This document shows, in pieces, positions 22,620 through 29,609 of a stretch of DNA of 31,878 bases. Source of the stretch: JAHJDS01 sp964569795 (GTDB taxonomy: Bacteria > Desulfobacterota > Desulfarculia > Desulfarculales > JAHJDS01); NCBI GenBank assembly GCA_964569795.1, contig CAZMVB010000043.1, positions 1 through 31,878 on the forward strand, written 5' to 3'. The notes under the pieces are model-generated. The model did not search any database, was not told the DNA's origin, and was given only the letters and a program-made list of their open reading frames with translations. Within the stretch, counting starts at the first letter, position 1; every line of letters starts with the position of its first letter. A program made the translations under genes and the position numbers.

Positions 22620-23689
22620 CCCAGGACCTGGTCAATGGAGCGCAGGAGGTCCGTCCAGGCGAGGAACTTGACGTCGCCCGGGTCGAGGCGTACCTCAAAG
22701 ACACCCTGGACGGCCTGGGCGGACCGCTGACCCTGAAGCAGTTCCCCAGCGGCTACTCCAATCTGACCTATCTGGTCACCATCGGGGACCGGGAGCTGGT
22801 CCTGCGCCGCCCGCCCTTCGGGACCAAGGCCAAGACGGCCCACGACATGGGACGGGAGTACCGGGTGCTGAGCGCCCTGGACGGGGTGTTTCCCTACGCC
22901 CCCCGGCCCCTGCTTTACACCGAGGACGAAGCGATCATCGGCTGTCCGTTCTACGTCATGGAGCGCATCCCGGGGATCATCCTCCGCCGGGAGCCCCCGC
23001 CCGGGTTGAACCTGAGCCCGGCCCAGATGGGGGCCCTGTGCCGCCGCCTGTTCGAGATCCTGGTCGAGCTGCACGGCATTGACTTCCGGGCCGTGGGCCT
23101 GGGCGATTTCGGCAAGCCCGAGGGGTACGTCAAGCGCCAGGTCGAGGGCTGGAGCCGGCGCTACCGCAACGCCCGGACGCCCGACGCCCCGGACGGCGAG
23201 GAGGTCATGGCCTGGATCGCCCAGAAAATGCCGCCGGACTCGGACCCGCCGGCCTTGATCCACGGCGACTTCAAGCTGGACAACGTCGTTCTGGACCCGG
23301 CCGACCCGACCAGGATCATCGGCGTTCTGGACTGGGAGATGGCCACTGTCGGTGATCCGCTCATGGACCTGGGCAACTCCATGGCCTACTGGGTCGAGGC
23401 CGGCGATCCGCCGGACCGCCAGGCCATTCGACGGATGCCGACCAACCTCGACGGGGCCCTGACCCGCGCCGAGGCGGTCGAGCTGTACCTCCGGAAATCA
23501 GGCCGGGTCGTCGAGAACTTCGAGTACTACTACGTCTTCGGCCTGTTTCGACTGGCGGTCATCGGCCAGCAGATCTACTACCGGTTCTATCACGGCCAGA
23601 CCCAGGACCAGCGCTTCCAGGCCATCATCCTGGCCGTCCAGGTCCTGGACAAAACCGCCCGGGAGATCATCCAGAGATCGAAGCTGTAA
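22616..23689 (+). CDS. APH-family kinase, ACAD10/11 N-terminal-domain-like (LvaA type)
   Basis: 357 aa aminoglycoside-phosphotransferase-fold kinase. FPSGYSNLTYLV is the nucleotide loop, ELVLRRPPFG carries the ATP-contacting Lys/Arg, and IGCPFYVMERIPG is the hinge. The catalytic Brenner motif HGDFKLDN is at residues 216-223, with metal-binding Asp D239 in VLDWEMATVGDPLMDLG. The wording follows the N-terminal domain of human ACAD11 segment by segment, not antibiotic kinases. LvaA and ACAD10/11 phosphorylate the 4-hydroxyl of 4-hydroxyacyl-CoA. Here kinase and dehydrogenase are separate genes of one operon. It overlaps tetR by 4 bp and is the last gene of the unit. Confidence 0.93.
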   Translation: MTQDLVNGAQEVRPGEELDVARVEAYLKDTLDGLGGPLTLKQFPSGYSNLTYLVTIGDRELVLRRPPFGTKAKTAHDMGREYRVLSALDGVFPYAPRPLLYTEDEAIIGCPFYVMERIPGIILRREPPPGLNLSPAQMGALCRRLFEILVELHGIDFRAVGLGDFGKPEGYVKRQVEGWSRRYRNARTPDAPDGEEVMAWIAQKMPPDSDPPALIHGDFKLDNVVLDPADPTRIIGVLDWEMATVGDPLMDLGNSMAYWVEAGDPPDRQAIRRMPTNLDGALTRAEAVELYLRKSGRVVENFEYYYVFGLFRLAVIGQQIYYRFYHGQTQDQRFQAIILAVQVLDKTAREIIQRSKL

Positions 23690-23718
23690 CCCGGCCCCCC
23701 GACCCTCGGACCGCGAAC

Positions 23719-23745
23719 CTCGGGGGCCGGCCCCCTGAGAGATTT
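23719..23745 (+). terminator. Hairpin after the acyl-CoA operon
   Basis: The perfect 14-bp palindrome GGGGGCCGGCCCCC (23722-23735), extended by CTC/GAG on the outside, is followed by AGATTTT. This is a plausible intrinsic terminator for the operon ending at 23689, although the T-tract is short. Confidence 0.45.
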
Positions 23746-23847
23746 TCGGCTGGCCTCGCCCTCGGGGATGACTTAGAATGAGGGCCATCCGGGAATCGGT
23801 CCTGATTCCCCCCTCCAGGATTACCGGCAGCACAAGCGAGGCGAACC

Positions 23848-24459
23848 ATGGCCGTGATCACCATCTCGAGGCAATTCGGCGCCGGCGGGGACGAACTGGC
23901 CCGGAGACTGGTCAAGAGGCTGGACTATCGGTACGTCAGTCACGAGATCCTGAAAAAGGTCGCCGACCGGGGCGGGGTGACCGTGACCGGGGCCGCCGCC
24001 GCCGAGAAATCGGCCGGCTCGTGGATCATGGGTCTGGTGGACCGGATCCTGCCCCGGGAAAAGATCGACGCCTGGCTGAAGACCGACTCGGGCCTGATGG
24101 ACGGCCACGACTACATCGCCCTGGTGACCGAGGTCATCACCGAGACCGCCCGCGAGGGCAACACCCTGATCCTGGGCCGCGGCGGGCAGCACATCCTCCG
24201 GGACACGACCGGGGTGTATCACGTCCTGCTGGTGGCCGACCGCGAGTTTCGGTTGAAACAGGCCCGGGAGTTCTACCAGATCACGGACAAGGAGGCCGAG
24301 GCCGAGATCAAGGCCCGCGACCGGCGGCGCGACAGCTATCTCCGGGCCTTTGTGGACGTGGACCCCAATGATCCCCTGCTGTATCACCTGACCATCAACA
24401 CGGGCCGGACCGGCCTGGACAAGGCCGAAAGGCTGATCCTGGACCTGATCGCCGATTGA
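23848..24459 (+). CDS. Cytidylate kinase-like family protein
   Basis: 203 aa. The P-loop ISRQFGAGGDELARRL is at residues 6-21. It belongs to the cytidylate-kinase-like family, common in anaerobes and often annotated next to stress or transport genes, rather than to true CMP kinase. The core LILGRGGQHILRDTTG and VADREFRLKQAREF represent the nucleotide-binding centre and lid region; DRRRDSYLRAFVDVD carries the lid arginines. The true Cmk substrate-binding motifs are not obvious, so the phosphate acceptor is uncertain. It is monocistronic, about 160 bp after the acyl-CoA operon terminator. Confidence 0.85.
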   Translation: MAVITISRQFGAGGDELARRLVKRLDYRYVSHEILKKVADRGGVTVTGAAAAEKSAGSWIMGLVDRILPREKIDAWLKTDSGLMDGHDYIALVTEVITETAREGNTLILGRGGQHILRDTTGVYHVLLVADREFRLKQAREFYQITDKEAEAEIKARDRRRDSYLRAFVDVDPNDPLLYHLTINTGRTGLDKAERLILDLIAD

Positions 24460-24519
24460 CGTCCGCCCTGGGCCGGCCGCGTTTTCCGACCGCCTGATCC
24501 GCGAGCATGCCTCAGACAG

Positions 24520-24552
24520 AAGCCGCCCCCGTGGTTGAGGAGGGGGCGGCTT
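24520..24552. terminator. Strong hairpin between convergent genes
   Basis: AAGCCGCCCCC (24520-24530) and GGGGGCGGCTT (24542-24552) pair perfectly over 11 bp around an 11-nt loop. It lies between two convergent genes and is symmetric, so it could end transcription in both directions. There is no clear T-run beyond the AA/TT ends of the stem. Confidence 0.6.
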
Positions 24553-24610
24553 CGGCCTGATCGGGAAATGACCAAATAGGTCTGACGTGCGGCCGGCTGG
24601 CCAGGCCCGG

Positions 24611-25015
24611 TCAGTCGATCCGGACCACCAGGGTGGCGCCTTGTCGGTCCAGGGGCAGGGCGGTCAGCCCTCCCTTGGCCGGGCCGGACATCTTCCGGCC
24701 GGCGTAATCAAACGTCGATTTGCCCACGCTGCAGCACTGGATCGCCTCCTGCCCGGGCAGGGGGTCCAGGCGGCGGCCGCCGTGGGTGCACTTGTTTTGA
24801 AAGACAAGGAAGCGGTCGTTTCCGCCGTTGACCACCAGGAGCCGGGCGGGCAGGCCGCTGCCCTCGAGACGGATCGCCCCGCCCGGGGCCTCGAGTTCCG
24901 GGGCCCGGTCCAGGTCAACGGTCACCGTGTCCTGGTCCAGGCGCCAGCAGCCGGCGTCGGCCGGGGGCTTGGTCCGGCAGATTCCCAGGATACGGCTCAA
25001 AAAGCCCACGATCAC
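24611..25015 (-). CDS. Rieske-fold protein with an altered cluster-binding site
   Basis: 134 aa with a GTG start at 25015 (a second GTG at 25009 is better spaced from GGGG). The first half-site is normal: NKCTHGGRRLDP with C76 and H78. The second, which should read C-P-x-H-G-S, is QCCSVGKSTFD: C94 is kept, the His position is V97, and C95 replaces the Pro. The trailing STFD and SGPAKGGLTALPL are typical of Rieske ferredoxins. The protein may bind a cluster with a different ligand set or none at all. It lies directly behind the terminator of tRNA-His, with almost no room for its own promoter. Confidence 0.75.
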   Translation of the reverse strand: MIVGFLSRILGICRTKPPADAGCWRLDQDTVTVDLDRAPELEAPGGAIRLEGSGLPARLLVVNGGNDRFLVFQNKCTHGGRRLDPLPGQEAIQCCSVGKSTFDYAGRKMSGPAKGGLTALPLDRQGATLVVRID

Positions 25016-25018
25016 CCC

Positions 25019-25050
25019 AAAAAATTACGGGGACCGGCGGCCCGGTCCCC
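25019..25050 (-). terminator. Intrinsic terminator of the tRNA-His gene
   Basis: GGGGACCGG (25029-25037) and CCGGTCCCC (25042-25050) form a perfect 9-bp stem around CGGC. Read on the minus strand it is followed by GTAATTTTTT (T-run at 25024-25019). This is a textbook Rho-independent terminator downstream of the tRNA. Confidence 0.85.
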
Positions 25051-25062
25051 GCTGATGACGGG

Positions 25063-25138
25063 TGGGGTGAGCGAGGGGATTCGAACCCCCGATACCCAGA
25101 TCCACAGTCTGGTGCCTTACCACTTGGCCACGCTCACC
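25063..25138 (-). tRNA. tRNA-His (anticodon GTG)
   Basis: 76 nt with the CCA end encoded (25065-25063). The 7-bp acceptor stem is GTGAGCG/CGCTCAC, preceded by the extra G at position -1 (25138) paired with C73, as is specific for tRNA-His. The anticodon loop is CTGTGGA with anticodon GTG, closed by ACCAG/CTGGG-side pairs. The T arm is GGGGGTTCGAATCCCC. It stands alone with its own promoter and terminator. Confidence 0.95.
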
Positions 25139-25170
25139 ACTTTTTGCTTGGCTGAATCTGGAAAGTTATT

Positions 25171-25199
25171 ATGATAGTCAGGTAGCCCGGTCAAGTCAA
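25171..25199 (-). promoter_or_regulatory. Promoter of the tRNA-His gene
   Basis: On the minus strand: TTGACT (25199-25194), a 17-bp spacer and TATCAT (25176-25171), both 5 of 6. The start is expected about 25 bp before the mature tRNA 5' end. Confidence 0.75.
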
Positions 25200-25237
25200 G
25201 ATCGGGATGTACGGAGCCGGACAAGGGGGTTTTGGGC

Positions 25238-25744
25238 ATGAAAAGAATCATCGCCGGACTGGCCGGACTGGTCTTGATAGCGGCGCTCAGCCCGACCGCC
25301 GGGGCGATGCTGGCGCCCCAGTATTACGAGGTCGGCCGGAGCCAGGCCACGGACGTGGTCTCGGGCCGGGTGGTCAGGATCGTCCAGCCCGGCCTGGCCG
25401 AGGTCAAGGTCGGGGCCGTTTTCTGGGGGGACATCCCCTCGACCCGGGTGATCCGGGTGGTCTATCCCGTCTCGCCGCCCGGCCGGCGGCCCATCGGGCC
25501 GACCTGCTATTACTTGCTGGCCCCGGGCTGGCGGGCCGTGTTCTTTCTGCTGCCCGGCCGGGTGGGCGGACCGTACAAGCTGGCCGCGCACGGCTGCGGC
25601 ATGATCCCTGCGGGGGCGACCATCGCCTCCATCCGGAAGCGGATCGCGAGGCTCGACCGCTGGCAGCCGCCGTTGACCGGGGAGCAGGCCGGCAAGATGA
25701 AGGTCATCTACCTGCGCATCATCCGCTGGCTCAGGCGGCAATAA
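25238..25744 (+). CDS. Secreted hypothetical protein
   Basis: 168 aa from the ATG at 25238, with AGGGGG about nine bases upstream. A signal peptide (MKRIIAGLAGLVLIAALS, cleavage near AGA at about residue 23) is followed by a beta-rich domain (ATDVVSGRVVRIVQPGLAEV, then STRVIRVVYPVSP). It contains YYLLAPGWRAVFFLLPG and two Cys (PTCYYL, AHGCGM). The S-G-R-V-x-x-I beta-barrel opening resembles OB-fold-like periplasmic proteins that carry soluble ligands, but I do not recognise the family. The last 40 residues are basic and helical. It is native in composition and convergent with the following operon. Confidence 0.8.
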   Translation: MKRIIAGLAGLVLIAALSPTAGAMLAPQYYEVGRSQATDVVSGRVVRIVQPGLAEVKVGAVFWGDIPSTRVIRVVYPVSPPGRRPIGPTCYYLLAPGWRAVFFLLPGRVGGPYKLAAHGCGMIPAGATIASIRKRIARLDRWQPPLTGEQAGKMKVIYLRIIRWLRRQ

Positions 25745-25756
25745 ACCGGCCTCGAT

Positions 25757-25782
25757 CGGGCCGGGGCCTGGTCTCCGGCCCG
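25757..25782 (+). terminator. Hairpin between convergent genes
   Basis: CGGGCCGG (25757-25764) and CCGGCCCG (25775-25782) pair over 8 bp with a 10-nt loop and are followed by AGCCTTTATTT. It is plausible as the terminator of the secreted protein gene; the T-rich tail overlaps the stop of the convergent gene. Confidence 0.45.
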
Positions 25783-25787
25783 AGCCT

Positions 25788-26675
25788 TTATTTGACCATT
25801 TCCTCGATCACCTCCCGGACCGAGGGGACGCCTCGGATCAATCCGGCCACCTGACCGGCGGGCAGGATGCCGGCCTCGGCGTCCCCGGCCAGCCAGGACT
25901 CCTCCATGGCCCGGGTGGTGAACAGGTCGGGCGCAGGCGTCTCGCCGCCGACCAGTCTCTCGACCAGGGGGGTTTTGAGGGCCCGGACCTGGAACCGGCC
26001 CATGTTGACCAGGCCGGTGTTCACGTCCGAGGATTCGACGATGGTCTTCTTGTAGAACTCGTGGGCGGCGCATTCTCTGGTGGCGATGAACCGGGTGCCG
26101 ACCTGGACCCCCTCGGCCCCCAGGGCCAGGGCCGCCCGATAGCCCCGGGAGTCCCCGATCCCGCCGGCGGCGATGACCGGTTTGTCGATCGCGTCCACCA
26201 CGGCCGGCGTCAGGACCAGGGTCGATGGTCCGCCGAAACCCTGGACCCCGCCCGACTCGGAGCCCTCGGCGACCACGGCCGCCGCGCCCAGGGAGGCCAC
26301 CCCCACCGCCGCCTTGACCGTGGAGACGACCGCGATGAATTTTAGGCCCAGCCGGTCCAGCTCGGGGACCAGACCCTTGGGCGAACCGCCGGACACGGTC
26401 ACCACCTGGACGCCCTCCTCGGCCAAGACCTGGGCAAACTCGGCGGCCAGGGGATTCATCACGAACAGGTTGGCCCCAAAGGGTCTGTCGGTCAGCCGCC
26501 GGGTGGCCCTCACCTGGTCGCGCACCGTGTGAAAATCCTGGGCAAAGGCCGTGGCCAGCAGTCCGTACCCCCCGGCCTCGGACACGGCGGCCACCAGTGC
26601 GGGGTTGCAGATAACCCCCATGGCCCCCTGAATGACCGGATACCGACAACCTAGAAGTTCAGTCACCCTCGACAT
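25788..26675 (-). CDS. Nitronate monooxygenase/FabK-like FMN protein
   Basis: 295 aa TIM-barrel flavoprotein of the 2-nitropropane dioxygenase superfamily. It opens with ELLGCRYPVIQGAMG, followed by VSEAGGYGLLATAF and PVIAAGGIGDSRGY (FMN phosphate loop). GAEGVQVGTRFIATREC is next, with the usual SxxxxTG-type segment replaced by ESSDVNTG. Members oxidise nitronates or act as enoyl-ACP reductase II; neither activity can be chosen by eye. It is the last gene of a MarR-controlled operon, 19 bp after the enoyl-CoA hydratase-like gene, so a role in acyl or small-acid metabolism is as likely as nitroalkane removal. The start is the ATG at 26675; a longer frame to 26729 lacks support. Confidence 0.88.
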   Translation of the reverse strand: MSRVTELLGCRYPVIQGAMGVICNPALVAAVSEAGGYGLLATAFAQDFHTVRDQVRATRRLTDRPFGANLFVMNPLAAEFAQVLAEEGVQVVTVSGGSPKGLVPELDRLGLKFIAVVSTVKAAVGVASLGAAAVVAEGSESGGVQGFGGPSTLVLTPAVVDAIDKPVIAAGGIGDSRGYRAALALGAEGVQVGTRFIATRECAAHEFYKKTIVESSDVNTGLVNMGRFQVRALKTPLVERLVGGETPAPDLFTTRAMEESWLAGDAEAGILPAGQVAGLIRGVPSVREVIEEMVK

Positions 26676-26694
26676 GGCTTTAATCCCCTCAGGG

Positions 26695-27282
26695 TTATCT
26701 ATTGAAAATTGGCTTTCGTTTCTCGACAAAGGCGGTCAGGGCCTCGGTGCCGTCCGGGCTGTCGGCGCAGACGGCCAGCAGCCGGCGCTCGTCTTCCAGG
26801 ACTTCCTCGAAGGGTTTGCCGAATGAATCGGTCAGCAGCCGCTTGGAGGCGGCAAAGGAACTGATGGACCTTTGGCCCAGGTCGCGGGCCATGTTCATTG
26901 CCTCGGTGAGGCAGGTCCCGTCCTCGACCACCCGGGTGGCCAGGCCCCAGGCCAGGGCCTGATCCGCCGGGATATTCGGGTCAAAGGCGGCGATCTCCAG
27001 GGCCCGGGCCAGGCCGACCAGACGGGGCAGGGTAAAGGTCCCGCCGCCGTCCATGGACAGCCCGTTGGAGGTGTAGCCCTGCCGCAGGACGGCCGACCGG
27101 TCCATGACCCGGAAGTCAGAGGCCAGGGCCAGGGAGAAACCGCCGCCCGCGGCAATGCCGTTGATGGCGGCGATGACCGGCTTGGGCATCCGCCGGATCT
27201 CGGTGATGGCGGCGTGGTAGGCCTGGGCCAGGCGGTGAAGGGCGATACCCTCGTCAATATTTATTTCGATGAACCGGCTCAT
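26695..27282 (-). CDS. Enoyl-CoA hydratase/isomerase family protein with an internal deletion
   Basis: 195 aa, against about 255-265 for the family. A strong ribosome site (GGAGGGAG) precedes the ATG at 27282. The first 14 residues (MSRFIEINIDEGIA) match a normal crotonase N-terminus. The next residues (LHRLAQAYHAAI) belong to a helix normally found about 65-70 residues later. The missing segment holds LNRP and the first oxyanion-hole motif (A-F-S/C-A-G-x-D). The second half is intact: KPVIAAINGIAAGGG, GLSMDGGGTFTLPRLVG, WGLATRVVED and EKRKPIFN. It may be inactive, a partner subunit, or an assembly collapse. It is the second gene of the marR operon. Confidence 0.8.
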   Translation of the reverse strand: MSRFIEINIDEGIALHRLAQAYHAAITEIRRMPKPVIAAINGIAAGGGFSLALASDFRVMDRSAVLRQGYTSNGLSMDGGGTFTLPRLVGLARALEIAAFDPNIPADQALAWGLATRVVEDGTCLTEAMNMARDLGQRSISSFAASKRLLTDSFGKPFEEVLEDERRLLAVCADSPDGTEALTAFVEKRKPIFNR

Positions 27283-27321
27283 CTGCTCCCTCCTTCCATT
27301 AATCCTCCCCAGACGGACCTC

Positions 27322-27759
27322 TCAATCGCCGCCGCGCAATCTGGCGGCCAGGCCGATCATCGTTCCGGTAAAGGTCTCCAACTGGGAGGCGGTCATGCCC
27401 TCCTTGATTTCCCGGTTCAGCGACCTGGCCACCTTGGCCGCCGCCCTGGTCTCCCGCCGGCCCTGGTCGGTCAGGACGATCAGCGACACCCGGCGGTCGC
27501 CGGGGTCGGCGGTCCGTCGGACCAGGCCCGCCTGTTCCAGGCGGTCCACCAGCCGGGTGACGGCCGCGTTGTCGGCCACGACCGCCCGGCTGATCTCGGT
27601 CATGGTCAGCCCCCGGCTCTTCTCCAGCAAGAACATCAGCGCCACCTGGGAGGGGGTTATGGCCACCCCGGCGGCGCGGAGTCGATCCCGGAGGTGATTG
27701 GTCACCAGCCGGGCCGTGGCGGTGAGGAGGTAGATCAGTCTGTCCTGGGCCTCGATCAT
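27322..27759 (-). CDS. MarR-family transcriptional regulator
   Basis: 145 aa with GGGAG before the ATG at 27759. The winged-helix core is clear: ITPSQVALMFLLEKSRGLTM, EISRAVVADNAAVTRLVDRL (recognition helix) and the wing VRRTADPGDRRVSLIVLT. Flanking helices form the dimer interface. It is the first gene of an operon with the hydratase-like and nitronate-monooxygenase-like genes (spacers of 39 and 19 bp). Two TTGA-x4-TCAA sites over its promoter indicate autoregulation, probably relieved by an aromatic or acyl metabolite. Confidence 0.93.
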   Translation of the reverse strand: MIEAQDRLIYLLTATARLVTNHLRDRLRAAGVAITPSQVALMFLLEKSRGLTMTEISRAVVADNAAVTRLVDRLEQAGLVRRTADPGDRRVSLIVLTDQGRRETRAAAKVARSLNREIKEGMTASQLETFTGTMIGLAARLRGGD

Positions 27760-27784
27760 TCAGGTCTCCCAATGACGCGAGATT

Positions 27785-27814
27785 ATTTTGACATGTCAAT
27801 ATTTGAATTGTCAA
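27785..27814 (-). promoter_or_regulatory. MarR promoter with two overlapping operator sites
   Basis: TTGACATGTCAA (27788-27799) is a perfect 12-bp palindrome and TTGAATTGTCAA (27803-27814) is a second TTGA-N4-TCAA site whose centre is 15 bp away. On the minus strand the second site contains the -35 TTGACA (27814-27809). With an 18-bp spacer the -10 is CAAAAT (27790-27785), partly inside the first site. Repressor on either site would block RNA polymerase. Confidence 0.65.
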
Positions 27815-27978
27815 GCACCAACAGTCGCCAGAATCCAACCCGGACATTCGCACAACCGACTTCGGCCGCGGGGTGCGAAGCTCTCATGTTTTTAAAAAAT
27901 CACGTCAGCCCCGGCAAACTATTGTCGCCTCGGTGGCTAAGTGGTAGGCTGACGTCTTCCTGATCTGGAGATTGACCG

Positions 27979-28710
27979 ATGATCCCCCGCGGGGCGGAAC
28001 AGACCCGGCTGGTCAAAAAGATCTTCACCGATATCGCCGGGCGCTACGACCTGATCAACCGGCTGATCTCGATGGGTCAGGACCAGTGGTGGCGGCGGGT
28101 GGCGGCCCGGTGGGCCACGGCCCCCGAGCCAAGGGTCAGCCCGACCGGGCGTTACCTGGACGTGGCCACGGGCACGGGCGATCTGGCCCTGGCCCTGGGC
28201 CGGGCCCGCCCCGGGGCCGAGGTGATCGGTCTGGACCTGAACCGGGAGATGCTGGCCGTGGGGGCGGCCAAGGCGGCCCGGGCCGATGAGGGCCGGCGGC
28301 TGAGCCTGGTCCAGGGCGACGCCTTTCACCTGCCCTTTGGTGACGAAAAATTTGACGGGGTGACCATCTGCTTCGGGGTCCGCAACCTGCCTGATCATCT
28401 GGCCGGGCTCAGGGAGATGGCCCGGGTGGTCCGGCCCGGGGGCCGGGTGTGCATTCTCGAGACCCACTGGCCCCGGACCCCCTTCTTCCGGGGTATCTAC
28501 GGCCTCTATTTCGGCCGGCTGGTCCCCTGGGCGGGCCGGCTGCTCACCGGCGACGAGGTGTCCTACAAGTACCTGGTCGATTCGACTCTGGATTTCCCGC
28601 CGCCAGAGTCCTTCGTGAGGGTGATGACCCGGGCCGGCCTGGACCGGGTCATCTACCGTCCCCTGACCATGGGCACGGTGGCCCTGTACGTCGGGACCAA
28701 GCCGGGTTGA
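27979..28710 (+). CDS. ubiE: Demethylmenaquinone/ubiquinone methyltransferase
   Basis: 243 aa UbiE/MenG. RYDLINRLISMGQDQWWRR is the family N-terminal signature. Motif I is YLDVATGTGDLAL (SAM-binding loop at D61-G67), and FGVRNLPDHLAGL is the second family signature. PLTMGTVALYVGTKPG is the usual ending. It performs the last C-methylation of menaquinone (or ubiquinone); in an anaerobe menaquinone is more likely. The ATG at 27979 has GGAG eight bases upstream. It is monocistronic here. The AT-rich HNH gene ends only 13 bp from its stop, in convergent orientation. Confidence 0.93.
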   Translation: MIPRGAEQTRLVKKIFTDIAGRYDLINRLISMGQDQWWRRVAARWATAPEPRVSPTGRYLDVATGTGDLALALGRARPGAEVIGLDLNREMLAVGAAKAARADEGRRLSLVQGDAFHLPFGDEKFDGVTICFGVRNLPDHLAGLREMARVVRPGGRVCILETHWPRTPFFRGIYGLYFGRLVPWAGRLLTGDEVSYKYLVDSTLDFPPPESFVRVMTRAGLDRVIYRPLTMGTVALYVGTKPG

Positions 28711-28723
28711 ACAAATTGGCGAT

Positions 28724-29587
28724 CTAATGTTTTTTCAATTTTGTTTGTAAAGCCTCAATCGACAGGTACGGATCTTGTCTATGTAACATCGCATGACAAT
28801 TGGGGCACACCGGTCTTAAATCCTTTATCGGATCAACTTTGTAATCGCCACCAATCTGGGAAAGCGGAATTAAGTGATGAACGTGAATGAAATCTTCTCC
28901 TATCTCTCCGTATTTTTTGTGAAAATTAAGGCCGCATACTGAGCAATTATAGCCGTAATAGTCAATACAATCCTTTCGTGCCGTAGTATTTCGCTCGTAT
29001 ATGTTAACTGATACCCTTTTAGTAGCACCTTCTGCATACTTAGCTGGTTCCCTTACTTCATCAGGGTAGAGTTTCTTAGCAACTGGCGGGAGGGTTTTTC
29101 TGGCATAAACCACTGCATAACTATAGCCATAATTTTCGCTAATCCGTCGTCCATCACTTAGCTTTTTCAAGTCTGTTATATGCATTGGATTGTCCAAAAG
29201 ACGACAGCGGTTAATCCTGTATAGTGTTTTTACTGGATTCTTATCTTTCTCCCACAAGCCTTCCTGGCTTGTTGACTCAAGCTCTGAAGCCAACATCTCC
29301 ATTTTTTCATCAGGGTGGCTCTCTGGATCTAAAAGGATTTTGTTTAATCGTGCTTCATATTCAATGCGTTTATCACTGCGATTGGGTGAAAAATAAATAG
29401 GTATTTCGCCGTGTTCAGAAATCGCAATGGCGAACGAAGCACTAGCCCAACTAATAGCCGACCTAAATGTCGTAAATTGCTCCGGGCTTACTGAATTTCG
29501 CTTTTCCGCTCCCTCTAGGTAACGCCTATGGTTTCGAGCAAAAACGGCTACATTTTTATGCTTTCTTATTTCATCCTTAAGTGACAT
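28724..29587 (-). CDS. HNH endonuclease, low-GC and probably acquired
   Basis: 287 aa with AGGAG six bases before the ATG. The C-terminal HNH module (about residues 212-270) has C215/C218 (CSVCG), the catalytic pair HVHHLIPLS (H237-H238), and C261/C264-H265 (CPNCH), i.e. a zinc-stabilised McrA-like HNH. The N-terminal 200 residues carry no recognised motif and are rich in Lys and Glu. The base composition is strikingly AT-rich compared with everything around it, with many A/T third positions. That and its lone position indicate horizontal transfer. Restriction of modified DNA or an anti-phage role is possible, but there is no partner methylase or defence gene alongside. Confidence 0.9.
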   Translation of the reverse strand: MSLKDEIRKHKNVAVFARNHRRYLEGAEKRNSVSPEQFTTFRSAISWASASFAIAISEHGEIPIYFSPNRSDKRIEYEARLNKILLDPESHPDEKMEMLASELESTSQEGLWEKDKNPVKTLYRINRCRLLDNPMHITDLKKLSDGRRISENYGYSYAVVYARKTLPPVAKKLYPDEVREPAKYAEGATKRVSVNIYERNTTARKDCIDYYGYNCSVCGLNFHKKYGEIGEDFIHVHHLIPLSQIGGDYKVDPIKDLRPVCPNCHAMLHRQDPYLSIEALQTKLKKH

Positions 29588-29609
29588 GAGCTTCTCCTAG
29601 GAAACAGAA

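Noticed and set aside
28711..28745. Possible bidirectional terminator between ubiE and the HNH gene (AACAAATT ... AATTTTGTT)
   Set aside because: The arms need a gap to pair and are AT-only, so the stem would be weak; the T-run alone is not enough.
2661..29587. Idea that the orphan at 2728 and the HNH nuclease form a defence island
   Set aside because: They are about 25 kb apart, separated by native genes, with no recombinase, methylase or known defence gene nearby.
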